64,000 bases of DNA from a virus. The position numbers were made by a program, and so were the translations under genes. Of this stretch, positions 38,147 to 46,900 are shown one piece after another (position 1 is the first letter of the stretch; each line of letters starts with the position of its first letter). The DNA lies in the IMG/VR virus record IMGVR_UViG_3300030430_004034, positions 12,049 to 76,048 of that record. One strand, written 5' to 3'. Below the pieces are notes generated by a model. It had not been told where the DNA came from, made no database searches, and was given only the letters and a program-made list of their open reading frames with translations.

Positions 38147-39648
38147 ATGAAGAAGAAGAAATAATTGAAGAAAACGAAACCAAAGAAGGAACCAAGTTGC
38201 CTGCTTTGATTAAGGAATGGATGCAGGAATCGCTCAAGTATTCCAAATACAACGATGTTCCAGCGGCCCTTACATGTCTTGTTTTGCTAGGTCAAGCAGT
38301 GAAGGACTTCGTGCATATCCCAAGAGGAAAGTCGAGCGATGATTCTAGACTTCATTTTGTTTGGATTCAAAACTCAGGAACCGGAAAAACTGCTATTATG
38401 GACTTTGTTATCCCAGTATCAGAATCTCTTTGGAGCAAAATTAACTCCGAAGAAAAGTATCTCCCGAGAGAAGAAATTCAAAGAATACAGCGTGAAACCA
38501 ACCAAGAATTGGAGGAGCATGAATCACCGATGAGTATACCTCTACAACAATACGACAATTTCGATGTTGTAGAATACACGGACGCCGCACTTATTGGTTA
38601 TCAAGACCCCTTCATTGATGAAGACGGGAGGACTCGTTGGAATCACATCAAGGGAGAATTGGACGGCCACGGACTTGCTCGCTGGGATGAGTTTTCTAAC
38701 TCCGGTATCTTCAAGCAAACTCAACACAAAGAGGGTATCGTCACTTATTTGAACACGCTATGCAACAGTCTTTGTGGGTCTTCTTGGATTATTACCAAGA
38801 AATTGAAGGAAGGGCCAAAAGTAGAGTGCCGCTCACAGCGTTCTATTTTGGCGACAACCTTTCACCCCGAAAACTTGGATAAGGCCATTGTCAATACGGG
38901 TCTTTTCCAACGGGCTTTGGTTCTTGTGAAGTTTGTTCCCGAAGAGAAACAAAGAAAAATCCGTGAAACGATTGTTGATAACTTCGGTGAAATTGAAGAG
39001 TCGGACTTACCGATTGACCGTTTTTCTAATGCTCTTTTCAAAGTGTATCAAACAACGAAGAAACGATTTGAACAGACATCACAAGACCCTAGAAACTCTA
39101 CAGGAAAGGCTGATGCTCGCTACACCATTCGCTTTGCACCCAACTTCAAAGATGCTTTGATGATGCGTCTTGATGATATGGATGCTTGGAGCCATTCAAC
39201 CGTTGGTACAATCAGGGACATTGTGAAAAATTTCCAAACACGGTGGCTTGGCTTGCTTGGTAAAATTTCAATCCTTTGCTGTGTTGCAGAGGCAAACTCA
39301 ATCAAGAAAGAAGAAGAAAGGTTTGTTGTCAATGCTAGGAATGTCAACCAAGCGGCTTTTATCGTCCGTAACTGCTATAAATCATTGATAGAGTGGTTAG
39401 AATTGACCCTGCAACAAGGCAGAACAGAGGCACTGAATGCGACGATGAACGGTTCAATCATGAAAGCCTACGAACAACTTGAGAAAAACGAAGAGGGGTA
39501 TGTCCCGAAAAAAGAATTCCTCAATAAAATAATGGAGATTTCAAAGCGAAAACAGGCAATCGTGTATCGCCACTACAAGAAAATTTCAAGCAACTTTGAG
39601 GAGAAGAAGATTGACAAGAAAGCATTCGTGCGACTAAAGGGTGAGTAA
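38143..39648 (+). CDS. P-loop ATPase, candidate replicative helicase (DUF3987-like)
   Basis: This encodes 501 residues. WIQNSGTGKTAIMDF is Walker A (about 74-88), and LARWDEFSN suits Walker B. The order resembles DUF3987-type replication ATPases, with a winged-helix-like C terminus (YVPKKEFLNKIM, AIVYRHYKKI). Position next to primase, nuclease and polymerase genes suits the replicative helicase, otherwise missing here. MCM fingerprints are not clear, so the call is tentative. Confidence 0.65.
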   Translation: MNEEEEIIEENETKEGTKLPALIKEWMQESLKYSKYNDVPAALTCLVLLGQAVKDFVHIPRGKSSDDSRLHFVWIQNSGTGKTAIMDFVIPVSESLWSKINSEEKYLPREEIQRIQRETNQELEEHESPMSIPLQQYDNFDVVEYTDAALIGYQDPFIDEDGRTRWNHIKGELDGHGLARWDEFSNSGIFKQTQHKEGIVTYLNTLCNSLCGSSWIITKKLKEGPKVECRSQRSILATTFHPENLDKAIVNTGLFQRALVLVKFVPEEKQRKIRETIVDNFGEIEESDLPIDRFSNALFKVYQTTKKRFEQTSQDPRNSTGKADARYTIRFAPNFKDALMMRLDDMDAWSHSTVGTIRDIVKNFQTRWLGLLGKISILCCVAEANSIKKEEERFVVNARNVNQAAFIVRNCYKSLIEWLELTLQQGRTEALNATMNGSIMKAYEQLEKNEEGYVPKKEFLNKIMEISKRKQAIVYRHYKKISSNFEEKKIDKKAFVRLKGE

Positions 39649-39649
39649 G

Positions 39650-39889
39650 ATGGCAAAGTGGGAAAACAAATTCATTATTTTTCAAGCAACACATGGACCG
39701 AAGGTTATCATTGAATCGTTAAACACCTACGGAGAAGAAGGCTGGGAGTGCTGTTCAATGCTCACCGTTGCCAACACGAAGATTGTAGCCTTCCTTAAGC
39801 GTAGAGTGGATGAACCCGTTTTGACGGTGGATGAAACCACCCAAAAAATTGAGGACGCTTGGGTAAACGAAAACGGCAAAAAGAAGTGA
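39650..39889 (+). CDS. Small DUF4177-like protein
   Basis: This encodes 79 residues from ATG 39650. WENKFIIFQ, then LNTYGEEGWECCSML, then IVAFLKRR follows the DUF4177 pattern (W.y….LN..G.EGWE…….LKR). The C terminus is acidic then lysine-rich. Role unknown. Confidence 0.65.
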   Translation: MAKWENKFIIFQATHGPKVIIESLNTYGEEGWECCSMLTVANTKIVAFLKRRVDEPVLTVDETTQKIEDAWVNENGKKK

Positions 39890-39893
39890 TGGC

Positions 39894-40487
39894 ATGAATG
39901 TTCTTGCTCTTGACATTGAGACAAAAAACATGTCTCATGAAATAGGTGGCTTTGGGAACACTCACATGTTCCAAGTATCCACTGTAGCAACTTGGGATGG
40001 ACAAAGAGGAACAGTCTATGTTGACGAACCTCTAGACTCCTTCGCAAAATCAGGACACATCATCAAATCTCTTAGAGAGTTGAAATATGACTTGGATAAA
40101 CACTTTGAGTCCGGCGGCTACCTTCTTGGCCACAACATCGCTTCATTTGATTTAGCGATTCTCAAGGACGCTATGGACATCTATTGCATCAATAAATATC
40201 TGAACCAAAAGAAATACATTGATACTAGTAGAATATTAGTTAAAGAACACGGGGAACGATTCCCCTTGCAAAATCTAGGGGTAAACACTCTTAACGAAAG
40301 TAAAACGATGGAAAGTGCTGATGCACCTAGATTATGGAAAATGGGAGAATACGATAAGGTGGTTGAATATTGCATGAAGGATACAAAAATTGTTTACGAT
40401 GTTTGGATGCATGGAAAAGAGAATGGGTTCGTAAAAGCGTTCTCTGTTGAAAAAGAAAAATTTGTAGATTTGGAGGTTGATTGGTGA
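39894..40487 (+). CDS. DEDD-family 3'-5' exonuclease
   Basis: This encodes 197 residues. LALDIETK (ExoI), GHNIASFDLAIL (ExoII) and YCMKDTKIVYDV (ExoIII, YxxxD) mark a DnaQ/RNase T-like exonuclease. It is separate from the exonuclease domain of PolB, so it may act on RNA primers or recombination ends. ATG 39894 follows the previous stop closely. Confidence 0.9.
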   Translation: MNVLALDIETKNMSHEIGGFGNTHMFQVSTVATWDGQRGTVYVDEPLDSFAKSGHIIKSLRELKYDLDKHFESGGYLLGHNIASFDLAILKDAMDIYCINKYLNQKKYIDTSRILVKEHGERFPLQNLGVNTLNESKTMESADAPRLWKMGEYDKVVEYCMKDTKIVYDVWMHGKENGFVKAFSVEKEKFVDLEVDW

Positions 40488-40636
40488 TGTCTACTTGGGA
40501 ATGGATTGGATTACTTTTCTTTGTCTTGGCAACTGTCCTTCTTTTCTTTGCGGCGTTCGGCGGTTCTAAACTGACTGAACAATCCGTTGAGGATTACATG
40601 AAGAGACTTCTGCACAGCAGGGAAGAGAGAAAATGA
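40487..40636 (+). CDS. Small single-pass membrane protein
   Basis: This encodes 49 residues. WIGLLFFVLATVLLFFAAFGG is a membrane helix, followed by a charged tail ending RREERK-like. It overlaps by a single base with the exonuclease stop and by four with the next gene. Role unknown. Confidence 0.65.
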   Translation: MSTWEWIGLLFFVLATVLLFFAAFGGSKLTEQSVEDYMKRLLHSREERK

Positions 40637-40764
40637 GTTTGAAAAAGGCCTGTCCTTATTGTGATGCTAGAACCATCGCAATAAGAATCCAAGGTTTTTA
40701 CATCGGTAGCGATGATACAGTCAAACTTTGGGAATGTCGTAATTGTGGAGGCATATGGAAATGA
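40633..40764 (+). CDS. Tiny zinc-ribbon protein, last gene of the early arm
   Basis: This encodes 43 residues. CPYCDAR and CRNCGGIW form a zinc ribbon. It is the last rightward gene; its stop lies one base before the strong hairpin at 40766. Role unknown. Confidence 0.7.
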   Translation: MSLKKACPYCDARTIAIRIQGFYIGSDDTVKLWECRNCGGIWK

Positions 40765-40765
40765 A

Positions 40766-40803
40766 GGGTCGTGTTATCGTCTTAACAGACGATTTCACGG
40801 CCC
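40766..40803. terminator. Bidirectional hairpin between convergent arms
   Basis: GGG, CGTG and ATCGTCT (40766-40782) pair with AGACGAT, CACG and CCC (40787-40803), with loop TAAC and small internal mismatches; a T run follows on the right side. The right arm includes the last codons and stop of the leftward lyase gene, so both converging transcripts end here. Confidence 0.75.
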
Positions 40804-41630
40804 GGATTTTTTAATGCAAATTTTTGTATCTCCGCACTGATTTTAGTAGGTTCTTTAAGAGCCTCACTAGGAATCCCACAATCAAAACCCCACGCTTCTA
40901 GATGTGTAATGAGTGTTTCAGTGGATAGATTCTGACCGCTCAATTCGGCAAATGGGCATCCTCCTAAACCTCTGAGACTCGTATCAAATTCGTGTATTCC
41001 ATGAAACAATGCAGTTTTAACAAGGGAAATTGCTGGCTCCTCTCTCCCTCTGTGGTGTAGGTGTAGGGCGGGTTTAACTCCCATTTGTTTAGAAATATCG
41101 GCAAACATTTCAACATCTTGGCGAATACCCACTCCCACAGTATCACAAAATACAACTGTATTACCAAACATTCTAGCATCTCTAACACAGGATTCTATTT
41201 TTCTTCTTGAAAACTCTCCTGAGTATGGACTTCCGAAAGCCATAGAAATGTAAACTCGCACATTTTCTTTAGGTACTTTATCCATGAATGTCTTATACAT
41301 GAGAACAATTTCGCTTCTCGTTTTACCCATGTTCTTCATATTGAATTCTTCACAAGGAGAAAATACGATGTTTATTTTATCAACGCCCAGTTTCTTGGCT
41401 CTGTCGTATCCTCTTTTATTCATAACAAGAGCAGAGCCTTTCATGTAGACTTCTTCTGCATCTGCCATTTGCGGAAGGAGTTTAGGATTTGCAAAACTGA
41501 CTTCTTCTATTTCGTCAAAGCCAGCAGAATACAAAGAAGAAATTAATTTCCTTTTCATTTCTGTAGGTACTATCTGTTTCATAGATTGTAGTCCGTCTCT
41601 CGGGGAGACTTCTACAATCTTCACTTTCAT
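40782..41630 (-). CDS. HMG-CoA lyase-like enzyme
   Basis: This encodes 282 residues from ATG 41630. VEVSPRDGLQS holds the RDG of DRE-TIM metallolyases; FANPKLLPQMADAEEV, VFCDTVGVG, the metal-binding HLHH and GLGGCPFAELSGQNLSTE (G-loop with the catalytic Cys) match HMG-CoA lyase/MvaB. The normal HDT after the second His reads HRG, so substrate may differ. The family splits HMG-CoA or related acyl-CoAs in Leu or terpenoid breakdown. As the last late-arm gene it is a probable auxiliary metabolic gene. Confidence 0.85.
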   Translation of the reverse strand: MKVKIVEVSPRDGLQSMKQIVPTEMKRKLISSLYSAGFDEIEEVSFANPKLLPQMADAEEVYMKGSALVMNKRGYDRAKKLGVDKINIVFSPCEEFNMKNMGKTRSEIVLMYKTFMDKVPKENVRVYISMAFGSPYSGEFSRRKIESCVRDARMFGNTVVFCDTVGVGIRQDVEMFADISKQMGVKPALHLHHRGREEPAISLVKTALFHGIHEFDTSLRGLGGCPFAELSGQNLSTETLITHLEAWGFDCGIPSEALKEPTKISAEIQKFALKNPGREIVC

Positions 41631-41782
41631 TGTGGCCCTCTCCGTAGGCCACTCCAGCACATTTCATCCAACTCTTCCGGGCTGTCAAAGATAATGAAAG
41701 AGTCTTGGGAAGAAGGGCTTGAGAACCAAATAACTGCAAAACCAACAACAAAGGAGGCCCAAAATAAAACCCAAAGACTCAT
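41627..41782 (-). CDS. Small membrane protein upstream of the lyase
   Basis: This encodes 51 residues. The N-terminal membrane helix is LWVLFWASFVVGFAVIWF, followed by a short acidic tail. Its stop overlaps the lyase start (ATGA), so the two are coupled. A holin- or spanin-like role is possible for a late membrane peptide but nothing specific shows it. Confidence 0.65.
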   Translation of the reverse strand: MSLWVLFWASFVVGFAVIWFSSPSSQDSFIIFDSPEELDEMCWSGLRRGPQ

Positions 41783-41836
41783 GAGTGGACCAGTCCGGTG
41801 TAGAAAATAAACTTTACTGAAATCCGACTAAGAGCA

Positions 41837-43567
41837 TCAAGAGATTAGACCCGTCAATTGCAATTTATCTATCAACAAGTCCACTTTAGTTCTAAGGAAT
41901 CCTATTTCATCCTCTAGAGTTTGAAGGTAAGCCCCGGCGCTCGGCTCAAATCCCGGCGGCAAAGAGGGGTCGTCGGCAGGTCTTGAACCAATAGTGCTTG
42001 AGCCTAAATTACCTACAGCCCCCCTTGTAGTAGGAGTGACGCCATAAAATCCGACATTTGAACCATCGTGGTTTAGATTGCCGTTGATTTCTATTTCTCC
42101 AACTGTCCGAATAGTTCCAACACTCAACAATCCAGAAAGATGTTGCCCATTACCACTTATTGCGGTGAGGTCGGTTGTAGCGGTAGCAGAAAATGATGAG
42201 TAGTCGTTAGCACTACCAACACCTAAATTATTGTGTCCGGTGTTATCTGAATCTGCCACAGCGTCATTCAAAACCCAACCATCATCTTGAAAGTTATTTT
42301 TAAGAAAAACCTCAATATTATTTGTTGCATCTGCTATTTGTATTTGCAGAACTGCCCCATCATAAGTAGATGCTTCTTTAATTCTTACCGAAGAAATACC
42401 AACTGTGGAAAAATGACTAACATGTTCAACACTTATGCCATTTCCATTTCCTGCACCAAACAAATGGCTGGCTGTTAAAATAATGCTTTGATGTCTTGAA
42501 GAATCTGTATTCCTAATGAAAAATTTTCCTATACCTCTTTGTTTTTGGTTTGCTGATGAACCATGACTACCTGCGCCGTTCCACCCGTCAATATGAGCAA
42601 TCGTATGAAAGCCGGTTGCTATATCGTCTGATAAATCTTGAAACTGGTTGTATTGAACACCACTAGTTTGAATATCGCTTGATATTACGACCTTTCCTGT
42701 TCCATTTGGAGATATGTTAATGTCTCGATTAGATGTAGAAACAATTGAATTTGTTTGAACATCCAAATTACCACCTAATTGCGGAGAGGTGTCTTCTACC
42801 ACATTTGCTAAACCTGAAGTTGGTAAAACAGCCAATGCCGCTTTTGCGTTTGAATGAGTGTAAGTTAAGACATATCCATCTTGTCCTGAGCCAACGGTTT
42901 GGTCCCCGTCAATCGGTAGTGTTCCTATTTTGACATCACCTGTTCCGTGTGGCGTCAAATTAATGTCGGCATTTGAATTCGTTGTGGCTATGTCTATACT
43001 ATCTGCATCCGAAGAAATCGTACCCATTTCAGTATAAACTCCTGAATTATTTCTTGCGATGCTCAGAGAGTTAGAAGTTTTAGTAGTAGTCAAAAATTGA
43101 ATGTGTCTCTGTGTAGTGGTTTCTCCAGCACCCAATCGAATAACAGCGATGGGAATATCCGTCGTAGCAGGGTTGGGGACCGTATCAGTAATAATCGTCC
43201 CTCCGTTGTCTTTCAAGGCGAGAGCGTTTGAAGAGTTTACAACAAGAAGATAGTAGGCAAATCCTGAAGTTGGTTCCTCAAAAGAAGAAGGCGTTCCTTG
43301 TGTAAAGTTTGCAGTGGATACTGCCGCTTGGAGAGCACCCTCTCGTACAACTCTTCCTGCCGCTACAGCAAACTGAGTTTTACCTCCAGAATCGCTTTGT
43401 GTGATGTCAAAATCGTTTCCTTCAATGACAGCATAGTTTCCTTGCGTAGCGATATTCAAGGCGTGAAACAGTGCGCTGTGCGGGAAATCTGTTCCATCTA
43501 CAAGTCCACTCACTGTAGGGTCAACGCCCATTCTGCTAAATCCTCTGTTGTTTGCACTGCTTGTCAT
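41837..43567 (-). CDS. Tail fibre protein
   Basis: This encodes 576 residues. It contains the repeats NADINLTPHGTGDVKIG and RDINISPNGTGKVVIS, the NLTPHGTG beta-turn unit typical of marine phage fibres. The C terminus has a coiled-coil-like stretch (YLQTLEDEIGFLRTKVDLLI) that suits trimer formation. It is the last virion gene of the late operon. It probably contacts the host surface. Confidence 0.85.
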   Translation of the reverse strand: MTSSANNRGFSRMGVDPTVSGLVDGTDFPHSALFHALNIATQGNYAVIEGNDFDITQSDSGGKTQFAVAAGRVVREGALQAAVSTANFTQGTPSSFEEPTSGFAYYLLVVNSSNALALKDNGGTIITDTVPNPATTDIPIAVIRLGAGETTTQRHIQFLTTTKTSNSLSIARNNSGVYTEMGTISSDADSIDIATTNSNADINLTPHGTGDVKIGTLPIDGDQTVGSGQDGYVLTYTHSNAKAALAVLPTSGLANVVEDTSPQLGGNLDVQTNSIVSTSNRDINISPNGTGKVVISSDIQTSGVQYNQFQDLSDDIATGFHTIAHIDGWNGAGSHGSSANQKQRGIGKFFIRNTDSSRHQSIILTASHLFGAGNGNGISVEHVSHFSTVGISSVRIKEASTYDGAVLQIQIADATNNIEVFLKNNFQDDGWVLNDAVADSDNTGHNNLGVGSANDYSSFSATATTDLTAISGNGQHLSGLLSVGTIRTVGEIEINGNLNHDGSNVGFYGVTPTTRGAVGNLGSSTIGSRPADDPSLPPGFEPSAGAYLQTLEDEIGFLRTKVDLLIDKLQLTGLIS

Positions 43568-43905
43568 TATTCAACCTCCAAAGTCACGAAGAAATCTACA
43601 TCCTCTGTAGAGAATGGCCCAATCCCTTCAAAATTTATTCTTGTCAACATTTTGCTAAAGTCTGAGTTGAAAATACCCAACTCTCGTATCGTGTATCCGG
43701 CAATAGATGCTCCGGCCACTGTGAATTTGAAGTCCACTACATTCTCATCAGATTTGGAAGAGACAATGGTTGAGACATCAAATATTGGGACATCTAGATT
43801 CGTAGAGGTAGGGCTACCGTTGTTTCCCCCTACCCCGATTCTAGCCTTTGTGTAGGTTGTTTTGAGATGAGTTGCCATGTCTTGTCTTGCCGCATCGGTA
43901 ATCAA
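43567..43905 (-). CDS. Small tail protein, fibre adaptor candidate
   Basis: This encodes 112 residues from TTG (overlapping the stop of the giant gene; AGGTGG before it). VDFKFTVAGASIAGYTIRELGIF resembles baseplate or fibre-attachment proteins of tailed phages (ARELGIF-like element). It lies between the giant tail protein and the fibre, consistent with joining them. Confidence 0.6.
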   Translation of the reverse strand: MITDAARQDMATHLKTTYTKARIGVGGNNGSPTSTNLDVPIFDVSTIVSSKSDENVVDFKFTVAGASIAGYTIRELGIFNSDFSKMLTRINFEGIGPFSTEDVDFFVTLEVE

Positions 43906-46900
43906 AAGTCCACCTCCCTAACCGTAGTCGTTGTGATTGTCCCCGTTGACAGTGGGGCGCTAAACCCAATTGTTCGGACGAATCCAATCTTATTAGTCGT
44001 TGCTGAGGATTCTCTCTTTTGGACCATAAGTTTTCTCTCTCTCAGCGAAACGAGGTCTAAAAGGGATGCATTTTCGTTTGGTCTGGATAACTCTTTTGAC
44101 CGGAGATTCGCTCTGTTTGCATTTGTTGATATGAGAAGTTCTGCGAACCTGTCTTCCATTCCCTTTGAAAACCTACCAAGTTCCAACTTGACGAAGCCAT
44201 CAATGCGATGCTCCATTTCCAGTATTTGATATTCATTTTTCGGAACATTTTCTTGAACGAGTTCAAGTGATATAGTATCCCCGGCTCGCAATTGGCTTAG
44301 ACCGCTATGACCCAACTCTACACTGACCTTTTCATTCAATTTAGAATGAAGCCTTAGAAGTTCAATGGCCTTTTCGTCAACATCTTCTTGAGTGAAAATG
44401 CTAGGGTCCTCTACCTCTAAGGTCTTTTTCCCAATCCTTTGGATACTACGGAGGTTTCTTTTTTCAGAAACATGCGATGCCCCGTAAACGATAATTTCAT
44501 TGTAGAAATCAAACAACCCGGAAGATTTCTTGAAGTCTTTAATTTGTATTTTTTGATTTCTATCTGATATGAAAAGAGAAGGGTGCAAGTCTGCATCATC
44601 GGATTCTTTGACCTTGAAACTGCTGTCTTCAAATATCAAATCTCTATCCTTTCTGTTCAAGACATAATTTACAGCAGAGAACAAATCCACACTCTTGAAA
44701 TTGGGTGCTAAAAATAAAGGATAAGTTGAATCAGGTATCTCATGCTCTATGTCGTTTGATTCTAATAAGTCATTTACGATGTCGTCGGCTTCATGACTTA
44801 TGTTCACAACTGAGCCTATCATCGCCCTTTTAGCGGTGTTGGTAATGTTTTGTGGAGTAGTTATGGTAAAGGTTTCAGATATGGAGACTACACCGTGCTT
44901 CTCTTTCATTTCACCTATTTCTAGATAACTACCTAAATTTGTGCCTAAAATCTTCATGTTTATAGGAGATTTATGGGTGTTTATACCATCAGAAATACAG
45001 GCTGAAAAATCTACTTCATTTCTAAATGGAAACTCATTAAAAGTAGTGAATGCGAAAAAATGGTTTCTAGCAACAACTTCATCCTTTTCTTGAGTGACAT
45101 TTGAATCTTGTTTATCAGGGTCAACCACTACATACATTGAAAGAACGGCTTCATTGTTTCCAGCGTTTGTAGAAATAGGACTATCTCTTCCTCCGGTTCC
45201 ATATGCTAAGGAGTAATCTCTCATACCGTCGTATGTTTTGTTCTCGTAGGCAACCTTAGTGTATTCACTAGACATAACATTCAATTTGATTCTATTTGGC
45301 GTGAAATCGTAGAATGTAGTTTCGTTGGGTTGCATCACCCGATAAAATCCATTTGTCAAATCAGAATCAACTTGAATAATATGCGTCAATGTAGTGTTAT
45401 CTGTTTCTATTTCATGACTTAGAACATAACCTATCTTATTGGGCATCGTGTTGTTTATTCCGCCCACAGAACCGCTTGCTCCTGTTGCTGTTCCAGTTTC
45501 GTATTCAAGCCCTGCTTCAGAAACCAAGTAGCAACCTGTTAAATCAGAAATGAAATCCAAAATTTCAGAGTTAGTTATGCGATAAAAATAAATTGACTTG
45601 TTTCCGGGTCCGACATTATCTTCTCTAGTTATGTTCGATTGTGAAGTATCCAATTCTATTCTTGCTTTGAATCCCATAAAGACGCCTTCTCCATCTGAAG
45701 AAGTGGCGGTCCTACTGCCACCACTTGGTCCATCGTGAGTCATAAATTGACGACTTAGCCCCATGTTCAAGGTAGTGATGTTGTTTGAATATTTTCTCAA
45801 ATGAGTGTTGTCGTTATTGGGGAAAACAGTCCCCTTTGAAAGTTGAAATCCTCCTCTATTTCCCGATTCTATATTGTACCTATCAAAAATAAATCCGGTC
45901 AAAGAATCTTTGAACCCATCATCTGGACTGGAATTGGTGTTATCCGTCAAAGCATCTATTTTCTTCAATAATCTACTAGGATGGCCCGATATATTATTTC
46001 CTATTCTGTCATTATCGTTAAAACTTATTGGCAAAATCAGATTAGAGAAAGAATTGGTATGTGTTGTTGTTCCAGCCGGACTGTCCAAGGCATGTCCAAA
46101 TATCGTAAATGGTGAAGACTCAGGCCTGTAAGTATCGTTATGAATTGTTCCTTTGTGGAAAGTAATCCCTTCTTCAAACCGCAAGAAAGAATCTTTCTCC
46201 CCATGACCCTTAATTGTGGTCTTTTTGGTTGTTGCTTTATGAAGAACTCCGGTATAAGCAGAGCCGCTGTTTGTAGGTATCGGGTCTTCATCAAGAGTTA
46301 TGGTAGAACCCGTTTGGTTTCCATTTACAACACCTATCAATTTACCGTTAGCATCTACGAGAAGGTCGTTATCGCTTAGTGTAACGCTCGCACTCAAAGT
46401 AATGTTGGACGAACCATAACTACTTACTGAAACATTTGACCCCCCGCTATCTGTCACTGCGGCAATAGAATGATATTGGTAGATAAGAGAAGGAATACTT
46501 CTAGATTTTTTAGGGGGTTTTTCAGGGTTAAATTGATTAAAAGCAAAATCAAAAACCACTTCTGTTAGTCTCATAATAGCCCCTGCCTTAAGTGAAGCCG
46601 GGTTCTTATCTACCTCGCTGATTGAACAATCAATGTAGTTTTCATCAGTGTATTTGATTGCTGAACCATTTGAAGAATATTTTGATTGATTCTCTGAAGT
46701 AGCCCCCTCTACAGGAGCAGTGAGCAACATTACTTTGTATTTTTTCAAATCCTCTTTATCTGTTAACACAGATGTTGAAAGGAGACTATCCGTTCTTCTT
46801 TTAGAGTAAGGCGTTAAATCACTTGTAGAAAACAAAAACAATCTTCTAGATTTTGCGTCAAATTGTTCTAGGTAATCTTTAGAGACATATTTTGACTTCT

